This document shows, piece by piece, positions 43,140-52,120 of a stretch of 64,000 bases of DNA (positions are counted from its first letter, which is position 1; each line of letters begins with the position of its first letter). Under the pieces are notes generated by a model, which worked only from the letters and a program-made list of their open reading frames with translations, was not told the origin of the DNA and did not search any database. Position numbers and translations under genes: made by a program. This stretch comes from Paenibacillus aurantius. GTDB lineage: Bacteria > Bacillota > Bacilli > Paenibacillales > NBRC-103111. The stretch is from positions 1,956,001 through 2,020,000 of the forward strand of contig NZ_CP130318.1 of assembly GCF_032268605.1 (NCBI RefSeq). The letters are read 5' to 3'.

Positions 43140-44627
43140 ATGGTCTCATACCAGCATGTGAATTCGAGCTTCGCCGATGTGAAGCAGTTCGGTGCGGCGG
43201 GCGACGGTGCCGGTGACGATACGGAGTCGGTACAACTAGCCTTGGCCTCTATTCCGGACGGAGGCACGGTCTATTTTCCGCCTGGTACCTATCGGATTAC
43301 CCGATCCATCGAAATCCTTTCGGACAAGGTATGCCTCTGTGGTCAGGGCAGCGGCTCCCACCTCCTATACACCTATGAACAGCAGGAAAGCGATACTCCT
43401 CTTACGGCAAGCTTATTTGTTTTCCGGGCAGGGATCCGTTACGTAACCATACGAGATCTCCGGCTGGAATATACAGGGTCCTTCTACCCCGAATATGGAC
43501 AAAGCTATCTCGGCAAGGTGGACGGCTTACGATTCCGGCAATGCTTTGATGTAAGCATCGAGAATATCGAGGCGTCGGGCTTTAATGCCAGCGCCATTAC
43601 CGTGACTACGGGAGACGCTTCCCAGTACGCCAAGCGGTTCAAAGTATATAAATGCTATCTCCACCACAATCGGGTCGCCGGGGTGTTATTTGGGAATGTG
43701 GAGCGGATCAGCATCATGGACTGTGATTTGGAGTATCAGGGCTCTCAGCCTGATGGCGGAACGGGGTACGGCTGTGCAGGATTCAGCTCGGAGCTCCCTC
43801 GCGATATTCAGATAATGGGCAACCGGGCTTGCTTCAATTACCGAAAAGGCATTGATCTGCATGCAGGAATCGGGGCGATCATCGAAGGGAATATATGCCA
43901 TGGAAATCGCCTCTATGGAATCTACACGGAGGGGACGAAGACCGGCAACGTCATTATCCGGGGCAATCTAATATCCGGCATGAAGGTGGACCGACTGGAC
44001 ATACCGGACCCGTACACCTGGATCAGCGGCATCGATTTTGGCCCGTATTCCGCTGCCTTGCTTCCCGAGGAGTATCACAATTACCTGATAGAAGGCAACG
44101 AAATTATCGATTTTGGTTTAAATCACGGATCGGCCTATCCGATTCGTTGTTATTTTAATTTCAAACGCGGAATGATTCAGATCAAGAACAATAAGATGGC
44201 GGCGGGGAGGATTACTCATTTGATCCATCTGCACAATTCATCGGGTACGGAGCGAAGGGAAGTCCAATTAGACATCTCCGGCAATCAGGCCTTCATCCGG
44301 CAGGCCACCGGGTATTGTTTTAATCTGCCCATGTGCAGCCAACTCAACATTCACGGCAATCAGATTACTATTGAGCAGAGCGCAAAACGTGAGGGGATCA
44401 TCGCACTTAGCGAGGAGTGTCTGGAATCCGTCACGATGACAAACAACCATTATACGGTGCCGGATTTGTCAGCCGCCAGTGCTTTGAAGGATTGGACGGA
44501 GCCATGGCTTCAAGACAAGATGTATAAAGCGGGCAACTTCCTGAACGGAAGACTGGAAGAATCCCACTTGCGATATCCCGGAGCCGGAACAGGCAGTCCT
44601 TACAGGCAGGTTTGTGATACAAGTTAA
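43140..44627 (+). CDS. Right-handed beta-helix protein, Pectate_lyase_3-like
   Basis: 495 residues. The N terminus has the signature FADVKQFGAAGDGAGDDTES followed by GTVYFPPGTYRITRSIEI, typical of Pectate_lyase_3/glycosyl hydrolase 28-related beta-helix proteins. Repeated parallel-helix turns follow (VIIRGNLISG, LIEGNEIIDFG, LDISGNQAFI). No signal peptide, so it would act on imported oligosaccharides. It may be a lyase, hydrolase or epimerase; no catalytic residues can be named with confidence. It is the first gene after the second GntR-type promoter and starts at an ATG behind AAAAGGGGAAG. Confidence 0.8.
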   Translation: MVSYQHVNSSFADVKQFGAAGDGAGDDTESVQLALASIPDGGTVYFPPGTYRITRSIEILSDKVCLCGQGSGSHLLYTYEQQESDTPLTASLFVFRAGIRYVTIRDLRLEYTGSFYPEYGQSYLGKVDGLRFRQCFDVSIENIEASGFNASAITVTTGDASQYAKRFKVYKCYLHHNRVAGVLFGNVERISIMDCDLEYQGSQPDGGTGYGCAGFSSELPRDIQIMGNRACFNYRKGIDLHAGIGAIIEGNICHGNRLYGIYTEGTKTGNVIIRGNLISGMKVDRLDIPDPYTWISGIDFGPYSAALLPEEYHNYLIEGNEIIDFGLNHGSAYPIRCYFNFKRGMIQIKNNKMAAGRITHLIHLHNSSGTERREVQLDISGNQAFIRQATGYCFNLPMCSQLNIHGNQITIEQSAKREGIIALSEECLESVTMTNNHYTVPDLSAASALKDWTEPWLQDKMYKAGNFLNGRLEESHLRYPGAGTGSPYRQVCDTS

Positions 44628-44703
44628 CCAACCAAGTCAGCTGTTTTATAGGTTAGGATGCTATCCAATCAGACTGCTCCCAGGAGCAAGAGGAGGATTA
44701 CCG

Positions 44704-46494
44704 ATGATTTCGCAAACGTCTTACTCGCTTGTTGGCCAGCCGTGCCGTAATTTTACGATTTTCAACTATTGCTCAATGGTGGATCCCTGGGACGGAAGAG
44801 AGAAGCTGGTCTTATCCAATTTCACGCCCGGCGGAATTGGGCTCTTGGTCTTTATCGACACGCTGACCGGAGCCGGCGAATCGTTCGAGCTTCCGGGAGA
44901 TTCGGGGGCATGGGGACTCGTCAATTGGCGCAATGAGAAGCTGATTGTCGGCACCTGCCCGCAATATGCTTACCTGCACAGCTTTGATTTGCGAACGCGT
45001 ACGTGGGCGGAGCCGCTGAAGGCGGAAGGCGAGACTTACTTCTGGGACATCGTGGAAGGCTCGGACGGAATGATCTATGGAGGAACTTATCCGAACTGCT
45101 CCCTTATGAGATACGATCCGCACAATCATGTGCTGGAGAACCTGGGGCGGGTATCGGATAACTCCAAGAATCTGTATAGCCGGTATCTGCACGGGGAGCT
45201 TCCCGGGTATATCTTGATCACCTACGGCTACGATTCGGAGGATGTCAAAGCCTTTCACATCGAAAGCGGAACCTTCCGGGAATTCGGAATGCCGGGCTAT
45301 CGGATCCGGGAAGCGCATGAGGAGCTTATGGCCCTGGAGAAGGAGGGGGAGCTGGTCTTCTACAATCCGCAGTCCTTCGAACGCCTGGTGGACGCGGACG
45401 GGCTTAAGCAGCGGCTCATTCCCCGGGAAATTACGCTTCCGAACGGAAAGCCCATCGGCATCAAGAAGCTGTCCGGAGGACGGATCGCAGGGGTGCGAGG
45501 CCAGGATTATTTTATTCTGGATCATCCGGGCCAAGAAGTTGAGCTAAAGAAGATTCCGACGGACGCGCCGCCTACCGCCATTCACGAATTAATTGTGGAT
45601 GAGGAAGGAATCATCTGGGGCTGCTGCGGGTTAGGGCAAACCATCTTCTCCTACGATCCGGCAAGCGGGGAGTACTGGAACTCCTCCGCGGTAACCGATG
45701 TGGGGGGAGAGGTGTACGGCATGCGGTTCGTCGGAGGCCGTCTGTTTCTATCCGCTTATGTGGGCGGGGACCATATCGTCTACGATCCGAAGCTGCCTTG
45801 GGATCAATTGTACAATAACAATCCGAAAACCCTTCGCCCGGTCCGTCCGGATTTCATACGGCCCGAAGGGCGCAGCGTGATCGGACCCGACGGTGCTTTC
45901 TGGACCGGCTGGTCCGCCAAATACGGCACCTACGGAGGAGCCCTCTCCCGGGTGAATACGGATACGCTGGAAGTGGAGCATTGGGCCGACCCCGTTCCGG
46001 AGCAGCAGGTTTGCGGCTTGACCGCGGACGACCGGTATCTCTACTTCACCACCAACGGAGGAGCAAGCGGGCTCGGCTATAAGAACGAGCCCTGCCATTT
46101 CGGCGTCTGGTCTCCGGATAAGGGCTTGGTGCATCTGCACACCTTCGAGCCCGATGTTGTGACGGGCAACGCCGTTCTGGCTGACGGGGACCGGGTCTTC
46201 GTCGGGGCGGGCCCGAGCGTCCGCCTCTTCGATCCCGCGTCGATGAGCTTTGTTTCCGAGATGGCGATTGATGAGCCCTGCAGCTGGATGATCCGGCTGA
46301 ACGATGGTCTGCTCGGCGTATTCAGCGGAAGCCGCTTGCTTCTGATGAGCCGGGACGACCTGTCCGTCGTGAAGACCATTCCGCTCCCGGGCCGGGTGAG
46401 GACGGCCGTTATCGCCGGAAAGGAGCAGTTGTATTTTGCTGTAGAAGCCACGATTTACCGGTTTGAACTGGAAGAGTTGCTTTCTGGCGGGTGA
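44704..46494 (+). CDS. Cytoplasmic propeller-like protein, paralogue of the 40230 and 52121 products
   Basis: 596 residues, function unknown. ATG 44704 is chosen because AAGAGGAGGA lies just upstream; an in-frame ATG at 44614 lies inside the previous gene. No signal peptide. The repeats include LIVGTCPQYAYLHSFDLR, IYGGTYPNCSLMRYDP and LFLSAYVGGDHIVYDPKLPW followed by NNNPKTLRPVRPD, the signature shared by the three paralogues. It resembles the seven- to eight-bladed propellers of some oligosaccharide lyases, but no known active site is seen. It lies between the beta-helix gene and the importer. Confidence 0.75.
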   Translation: MISQTSYSLVGQPCRNFTIFNYCSMVDPWDGREKLVLSNFTPGGIGLLVFIDTLTGAGESFELPGDSGAWGLVNWRNEKLIVGTCPQYAYLHSFDLRTRTWAEPLKAEGETYFWDIVEGSDGMIYGGTYPNCSLMRYDPHNHVLENLGRVSDNSKNLYSRYLHGELPGYILITYGYDSEDVKAFHIESGTFREFGMPGYRIREAHEELMALEKEGELVFYNPQSFERLVDADGLKQRLIPREITLPNGKPIGIKKLSGGRIAGVRGQDYFILDHPGQEVELKKIPTDAPPTAIHELIVDEEGIIWGCCGLGQTIFSYDPASGEYWNSSAVTDVGGEVYGMRFVGGRLFLSAYVGGDHIVYDPKLPWDQLYNNNPKTLRPVRPDFIRPEGRSVIGPDGAFWTGWSAKYGTYGGALSRVNTDTLEVEHWADPVPEQQVCGLTADDRYLYFTTNGGASGLGYKNEPCHFGVWSPDKGLVHLHTFEPDVVTGNAVLADGDRVFVGAGPSVRLFDPASMSFVSEMAIDEPCSWMIRLNDGLLGVFSGSRLLLMSRDDLSVVKTIPLPGRVRTAVIAGKEQLYFAVEATIYRFELEELLSGG

Positions 46495-46564
46495 GTTTTG
46501 GGGTAGGCGTAACCAAGAGCAGGTATGAGGGTTCATTAATCGATCGAAACGGGAGGTTCCAGGA

Positions 46565-48202
46565 ATGAAGATGAAGAGGGTTCCGTCAGTCCTGATCACC
46601 ACTATGGTCATAGGGGCCATGCTAACGGCTTGCACCGGCAATGGCTCGTCTCCGTCCGCTTCCGACAACGCCGCATCGGCCACATCCAAAGAGAAGCCTA
46701 AGCTCACAATGTTCTTCAATAACGCGGGTCTCCAATCCCCGGCGGATGTGGATCTCAGTAACAATGAATTCATTAACATCGTTAAGGAAACGGCCGGGGT
46801 GGATCTCAAGATGGAGACCGTCCCCTACGCCGAGTACCAAACCAAATTCAATCTGATGCTGTCCTCCGGCGATCTTCCCGACATCCTTCATACCAACTAT
46901 CCCGAGCCTGCCTACAAAGCCGCCCGCGATGGAGCCTTCATCGATCTGAAGCCGTATTACGACAAGTCTCCGATCCTGCAAAAGCTGGTTACCCCCCAGA
47001 TGATGGAGCTGGCGAAGGATCCGGTCAGCGGCAAAAACTGGCGGATCCCGATGGTGTACGACAAAGGACCGCAGGGCTCCGGGGTCATGGCCCGGGCGGA
47101 CCTGCTCGATAAGTACAACGGAGGAAAGTGGCCCGAATCCGTTGAGGAATGGGTAGACGTGCTTCGCAAAATCAAGAAGGCGGAGCCGGATTCGATTCCG
47201 ATGTCCAACCGGGTTGTCGGGGATTACATGTTCCGGTACGGCGGGGCGGTGTTCTTCATGCTGTATGGGGCCGACCCCTATGGATACCGCATCCAGGACG
47301 GCAAGATCATCCCGAACGTCGTGCTTCCCGAATATAAGGCCGCCGTAGAGCTATACCGCCAGCTTTATGCCGAAGGCATTTTTGACAAAGAGTTCGCCAC
47401 GACGGACGGTGCCAAATGGGCAACCAAGTGGAAGGAAAAGAACGTTCTGTTCCAATGGAATTCGGCCGATCAGCTTATGCCGGGGGCCGCTAGACTGGTG
47501 GCCTTGCCGGGTACCGATATTGCCGATAAGAATGCACGGGTTGAATTCGCTCCCGCTCTGAAGAAATATCCGTCCGTTCTGAAGGATCCGAAATATGCGC
47601 AAAATACCCTTAACGACCCGATTGTCGATCACGGGCTCTACATCTCGTCGAAGAGCAAAAACCCGGATGCGGCCTTTAAGGTCATTGAAGCCTTTGCGTC
47701 CGACAAGCTGCGGGAAGCGATCTTCTGGGGCAAGGAAGGCGAAACCTACACGATGAAGGACGGCAAGCGCATGCCGATTGCCGAGAAGCTTGGTGCCGAT
47801 AGCCGCAGATGGGTGAAATCCATGGCCTTCCTGTTTGGCTATACGGATGGACAGGATGCGCAGCTGGCGACGTACGAGCAGCAAATGGGCCCTGACAAGT
47901 ACAAGAAAGCCTATGATAGTGTCAAAGCGCTTGGAGAGGAAGCGAAGGCGAACGGCCTGGGCTCCATTGTCGGCTACTCGACACCCGATGAAGTGGTCAA
48001 GAAGAATTCGGAAATCATGCAGGACATCAACCGGTTCACGTCCGAAGCCATTATGGGCAAGATCACCATGGACCAGTTCGATGGGGAAGTCAAGAAGTGG
48101 GAAGCCAAATACAGAAGCCTGAAATATGACCCGATGCAAAAATACATCGATGCCAACAAAGAGAAGCTGAAAGGGCTGAATGTTAAAAAGGTGACTTGGT
48201 AA
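46565..48202 (+). CDS. Sugar ABC transporter solute-binding lipoprotein, LplA type
   Basis: 545 residues with lipobox LTAC (Cys23) and a Ser/Ala linker. The mature domain begins KPKLTMFFNNAG and ends with the KWEAKYRSLKYDPMQKYID type tail. The ATG follows GGGAGG. It is followed by two permeases and forms the third ATPase-less importer in the window. Its ligand should be the product of the surrounding unassigned enzymes. Confidence 0.9.
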   Translation: MKMKRVPSVLITTMVIGAMLTACTGNGSSPSASDNAASATSKEKPKLTMFFNNAGLQSPADVDLSNNEFINIVKETAGVDLKMETVPYAEYQTKFNLMLSSGDLPDILHTNYPEPAYKAARDGAFIDLKPYYDKSPILQKLVTPQMMELAKDPVSGKNWRIPMVYDKGPQGSGVMARADLLDKYNGGKWPESVEEWVDVLRKIKKAEPDSIPMSNRVVGDYMFRYGGAVFFMLYGADPYGYRIQDGKIIPNVVLPEYKAAVELYRQLYAEGIFDKEFATTDGAKWATKWKEKNVLFQWNSADQLMPGAARLVALPGTDIADKNARVEFAPALKKYPSVLKDPKYAQNTLNDPIVDHGLYISSKSKNPDAAFKVIEAFASDKLREAIFWGKEGETYTMKDGKRMPIAEKLGADSRRWVKSMAFLFGYTDGQDAQLATYEQQMGPDKYKKAYDSVKALGEEAKANGLGSIVGYSTPDEVVKKNSEIMQDINRFTSEAIMGKITMDQFDGEVKKWEAKYRSLKYDPMQKYIDANKEKLKGLNVKKVTW

Positions 48203-48293
48203 GGGAACACCAGGGTATCGTCTCGGGGTGAGCGGATTCCGGCCGCCCCGGAATGGCCCCTTTGTAACAGGACCCGTACAGGAGGTGACCGGA

Positions 48294-49247
48294 TTGAATG
48301 GAGTCGTGGCCGGCGTCGAAAAGCAGGCTGCCGTGAAGAAAGGAAGACACCGCAAATTCAAGCTTAAAACCATGCTTTCCTTGTATACCTTATTTGCACC
48401 GACCGCCATACTGCTGTTTATTTTTCATTACATTCCCATCTACGGCATCATTATCGCCTTCAAGAAATATTCGGTGTACAAAGGCATCATGGGCAGCGAA
48501 TGGGTCGGCCTGGCCGAATTCAAGTATTTCCTGACGGACGAAAAGTTCTGGAATGTGTTTCGCAACACGCTGATTCTGAATGTCTACGATATCCTGTTCG
48601 GCTTCACCGCTCCTATTGTATTCGCCCTGCTGGCCAATGAATTGTACAGCCGTGTTTTCAAGCGCGTCATGCAGACGGTGTCTTACCTGCCGCATTTTTT
48701 ATCGTGGATCGTGGTTTCGGGTGTGTTTTACAGCTTTCTGTCCCCGGAAACGGGCCTGTTCAATCAGCTCATCGAATGGCTCGGCTATCAGCCGGTTTAT
48801 TTTATGACGGAGACGAGCCTATTCCGGGGGATTCTCGTTTTTGCGGATATTTGGAAAGGGGTAGGGTGGTCGGCGATCCTCTATTTCGCGGTGATTGCCG
48901 GAATCGACAGCTCCTTGTACGAAGCGGCCTGGATCGACGGGGCAAGCCGCTGGAGACAGGCGATCCACATTACCATTCCCCACATGGCTCCGATGATCAC
49001 GCTCTTGTTTCTACTGAGATTGTCCAGTATTTTCTCGGTCGGCTTCGACCGGGTATTCCTGCTGCAGAATCCGCTGGTCTATAAGGTTTCGGACGTCATT
49101 AGCACTTACATTTACCGAATCGGGCTTGAGCAATCCCAATACAGTCTGTCTACGGCGATCGGGCTGACCCAAAGCATACTCGGGTTCGTTCTGCTGATCA
49201 CCGCCAATCGGATTTCCAAGAAGCTATCCGGCATGGGACTTTATTAG
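48294..49247 (+). CDS. Carbohydrate ABC transporter permease, LplB type
   Basis: 317 residues, about six transmembrane helices, with LFIFHYIPIYGIIIAFKKY and EAA loop SLYEAAWIDGASRWRQAIHI. TTG 48294 is chosen because a near-perfect AGGAGGTGA (48280-48288) lies 5 bases before it; the in-frame GTG at 48228 has no such site. It is followed closely by its partner permease. Confidence 0.88.
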   Translation: MNGVVAGVEKQAAVKKGRHRKFKLKTMLSLYTLFAPTAILLFIFHYIPIYGIIIAFKKYSVYKGIMGSEWVGLAEFKYFLTDEKFWNVFRNTLILNVYDILFGFTAPIVFALLANELYSRVFKRVMQTVSYLPHFLSWIVVSGVFYSFLSPETGLFNQLIEWLGYQPVYFMTETSLFRGILVFADIWKGVGWSAILYFAVIAGIDSSLYEAAWIDGASRWRQAIHITIPHMAPMITLLFLLRLSSIFSVGFDRVFLLQNPLVYKVSDVISTYIYRIGLEQSQYSLSTAIGLTQSILGFVLLITANRISKKLSGMGLY

Positions 49248-49262
49248 AAAGGCGGAGCACCT

Positions 49263-50138
49263 ATGGTTCAATACCGTTCCTTTTCCCGCACCTTATTCCA
49301 GATTTTCAATTATACGTTCTTCCTTGTGTTTAGCCTGTCGATTCTGGTGCCGTTCATCAACTCCATCTCCGTTTCCCTCAGCAGCCCCGGTGCCATCACC
49401 TCCGGCAAAGTGGGCCTGTGGCCCGTCGGTTTCCAGCTCAATGCATACAAACAAATCATTGGAAACAGCACCTTTATCCGCTCCTTTCTTAATACGGTCG
49501 GATTGACCGCCATCAATACCGTTCTGAGTGTGGGCATTTCGTTATGTGCCGCCTATGCGCTGGCTCACAAGTTATTCGTCGGCAGGAGAGTGGCCTTCAC
49601 TTACATCTTGATCACGATGTTTTTCAGCGGAGGAATGATTCCGACTTACCTGCTGGTCAGGGGGTTGGGCTTGGGAAATACGTATTGGGCGCTTATCCTG
49701 CCCGGGTTGGTCTCCCCCTTTCAAATCATTCTCTACAAAAACATCATTGATCAATTGCCCAAGGAGCTTATGGAATCCGCCGAAATGGACGGAGCAGGCG
49801 AATTTTCTCTCCTGTTTCGAATCGTGCTTCCCCTTGTGCTTCCGATGACGATGGCGTTCGTTATTTTCAGCGCGGTCGGCCACTGGAACACCTGGTTCGA
49901 TGTGCTGCTCTATATCAAGGATAAATCCATGTGGACGCTGCAGTACCAGCTGAGGGAGATCTTATCGACGTCCGCTTTGCAGGCGGATCCGGCGAACCCT
50001 TTCCGGGATTTGGCGGTCCATCCCGAGAATGTCAAGATGGCGGCCCTCATGATCACCATCCTTCCGATTGTGGTCATTTATCCATTTGTGCAAAAGTATT
50101 TTATTCATGGTCAATTTGTCGGCGCGGTCAAAGGGTAG
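49263..50138 (+). CDS. Carbohydrate ABC transporter permease, LplC/YtcP type
   Basis: 291 residues, about six transmembrane helices, EAA loop KELMESAEMDGAGEFSLLF and C terminus VQKYFIHGQFVGAVKG. It follows the LplB-type gene by 15 bases, with GGCGGAG as ribosome binding site, and precedes the NodB-like gene by 34 bases. Confidence 0.9.
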   Translation: MVQYRSFSRTLFQIFNYTFFLVFSLSILVPFINSISVSLSSPGAITSGKVGLWPVGFQLNAYKQIIGNSTFIRSFLNTVGLTAINTVLSVGISLCAAYALAHKLFVGRRVAFTYILITMFFSGGMIPTYLLVRGLGLGNTYWALILPGLVSPFQIILYKNIIDQLPKELMESAEMDGAGEFSLLFRIVLPLVLPMTMAFVIFSAVGHWNTWFDVLLYIKDKSMWTLQYQLREILSTSALQADPANPFRDLAVHPENVKMAALMITILPIVVIYPFVQKYFIHGQFVGAVKG

Positions 50139-50172
50139 CCTAAACTATTAAGGTTAGGAAGAAGGGGAAGAG

Positions 50173-51924
50173 ATGAGTCCATCCCTACCGAGAATGGCCA
50201 AGGTGGGTTTGCTGCTGGACCAAGAGGCGGCAGAGCGCAGGTGGCGGCACGGGTTCAACGTTTTTGAGTTTTATCTGGAGGAAGTGCTGGCTCACGGGGG
50301 GATTCCTTATGAGGTGATGACCGGCGTGCAGACCATTGACCCCTCCTACGATGTCATTGTGGCGGCGGTGGCCGGAGAAGACGCGGAGACCGCCTCGATC
50401 CTGTGGAGCTATATGGAACAGGGCGGCACGGTGATAGCTTATGGGAACCTTCAGGTCATGGCCCCCAAGCTGTCTGCTTTACCGGTCGGGAATACCGGAC
50501 CCGGTTACTTCCGCCCGGGTGTTGCATATCCGAAAGCGGAAGGGGTCCGGTTCCACAATGCCCGGCCTTGGAAGGTGGAATCGGATCCGGACAGCGTCGT
50601 GATTAGAGAAGGAGTCCTGCTTCATGGAAAGCCGAACGGGGTAGAAGCCGGCGATGCCCTGCAAAGCTTCCCGGTTGGTTCGGGTTCCCTGGATCGTTGG
50701 GCGGTAGACGTCGGGGAGACGATCGTGGTCTTCCAGCAGGGCTCGAGACCGGTATGGGAGGACGGCTTTCCGGCGCCGGACGGGTCGGCCTTGGTCAATG
50801 AAGGCATTCTGAAGGCGGACGATCAGATCGAGCTTAGCTGGGAGTGGGACCGCTCCCTCACGGAGACGGGCAACCCGTATTTCGCGAAGCCGTACGGGGA
50901 TTATTGGCGCGAAATGGTGATCGGCCATCTGTTGAAGAAAGTCGTGAGCCTGGGGCTGACGCTGCCGTTCATCGGCTATTGGCCGGACGCAGTGGAGCAG
51001 GTGGCCTTACTCTCCCACGACAGCGATATTAACGAGGATGAGCACGCCTGGTCCACCTTGGAGCTTTTGAAGGAATGCGGGGTCAAGAGCACCTGGTGCA
51101 TGCTGGAGCCCGGTTACGGCCCTGACGTTTATTCGAAAGTTAAGGAAGAAGGCCATGAGCTGGGCTTTCATTATAATGCGCTTGCCCTGGACGGAGGAAG
51201 ATGGGGAGAAGACGAGTTCAACCGGCAGCTGGATTGGCTGAAGACGGAAGCCAAGCTCGAGAAGGTGACCTCCAACAAAAACCACTATACCCGCTACGAA
51301 GGCTGGGGAGAATTTTTCCGGTGGTGTGAGGAACGGCAGATCGAAGTCGATCAAACGCGAGGGCCGAGTAAGAAAGGGAATGTCGGCTTCCTGTTCGGCA
51401 CGTGCCAGCCGTACTTCCCGATAGCGTGGGCGGACGAGAAGAACCGGATTTACCCTGTACTGGAGATCGGCTTCTTGACCCAGGATATGGACTGCCACCC
51501 CCTATGGGCGGACTCCAGTATCATTGTTCCTTTCCTGGAAGGGGTCCGGGAAGTGGAGGGGGTCGCCCATTTCCTCTTCCACCAGTTCCATATCCATACG
51601 AAAGAGCCGGTTCGCGAAGCGTTCCGCCAGGTGATCTCGGAAGCCCGAAATCGGGGCTTTGAATTCTGGACGGCCGAACAGATCAACCGGTGGTACCGCA
51701 GCCGCAGGGAGATGTCTACGAGGATCGGCCAGGATGGGCAGCTTACCGTATTGGGTCCCATCCAGTCCAATGCGGTTATTTGGATTCCGTTAGCCCCCGA
51801 TCAAGCGGAGAATGAGACCGAGACGGTGATTTCCCGATTTGGCGTCCCGTGTTTGAAGAGGGTAGCTGCCGATTTGCCCCAGACGGAAGAGTCGCAAACC
51901 ACGAAAACAGAGAATGTCTCCTAA
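50173..51924 (+). CDS. NodB-like polysaccharide deacetylase-related protein with N-terminal domain
   Basis: 583 residues, cytoplasmic. Residues ~1-265 form an alpha/beta domain resembling a glutamine-amidotransferase-like fold (VIVAAVAGEDAETASILWSY, GGTVIAYGN). Residues ~270-560 resemble the NodB deacetylase barrel: ALLSHDSD (His282, Asp283, Asp285) replaces the usual TFDDG motif, followed by STWCML and GFHYNAL with His333 as a metal-ligand candidate. This suggests a metal-dependent N- or O-deacetylase with a changed motif 1, or a non-catalytic relative. The context is an operon with an importer, a propeller protein and a heparinase-like lyase. Function not proven. Confidence 0.6.
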   Translation: MSPSLPRMAKVGLLLDQEAAERRWRHGFNVFEFYLEEVLAHGGIPYEVMTGVQTIDPSYDVIVAAVAGEDAETASILWSYMEQGGTVIAYGNLQVMAPKLSALPVGNTGPGYFRPGVAYPKAEGVRFHNARPWKVESDPDSVVIREGVLLHGKPNGVEAGDALQSFPVGSGSLDRWAVDVGETIVVFQQGSRPVWEDGFPAPDGSALVNEGILKADDQIELSWEWDRSLTETGNPYFAKPYGDYWREMVIGHLLKKVVSLGLTLPFIGYWPDAVEQVALLSHDSDINEDEHAWSTLELLKECGVKSTWCMLEPGYGPDVYSKVKEEGHELGFHYNALALDGGRWGEDEFNRQLDWLKTEAKLEKVTSNKNHYTRYEGWGEFFRWCEERQIEVDQTRGPSKKGNVGFLFGTCQPYFPIAWADEKNRIYPVLEIGFLTQDMDCHPLWADSSIIVPFLEGVREVEGVAHFLFHQFHIHTKEPVREAFRQVISEARNRGFEFWTAEQINRWYRSRREMSTRIGQDGQLTVLGPIQSNAVIWIPLAPDQAENETETVISRFGVPCLKRVAADLPQTEESQTTKTENVS

Positions 51925-52023
51925 GAAGAAAGGGGGAACTTCCATTTCGACCGGGCTGGGAAGAGGAAGGATTCCACATGAGAATAGCCGTCGGTGCCTG
52001 GGCCCTGGTAGCGGATTCCTAAT

Positions 52024-52050
52024 GGGCTGCATGTCGTGCAGCCCTTATTC
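52024..52050 (+). terminator. Hairpin after the NodB-like gene
   Basis: GGGCTGCA and TGCAGCCC are a perfect 8-base stem over TGTCG, followed by TTATTCCC. It may be a weak terminator or an mRNA stabiliser. Confidence 0.5.
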
Positions 52051-52065
52051 CCTATGATTTCGTCC

Positions 52066-52083
52066 ATCCCCCTGCAGGGGGAT
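52066..52083. promoter_or_regulatory. Perfect 18-base palindrome
   Basis: ATCCCCCTG and CAGGGGGAT form an uninterrupted palindrome in the 196-base gap before the third propeller gene. No spacer is present, so a protein-binding site is more likely than an RNA hairpin. No regulator is assigned. Confidence 0.4.
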
Positions 52084-52120
52084 ATGGTTTATTTTCTACA
52101 AAAGGTTAGGAGGGGATAGG

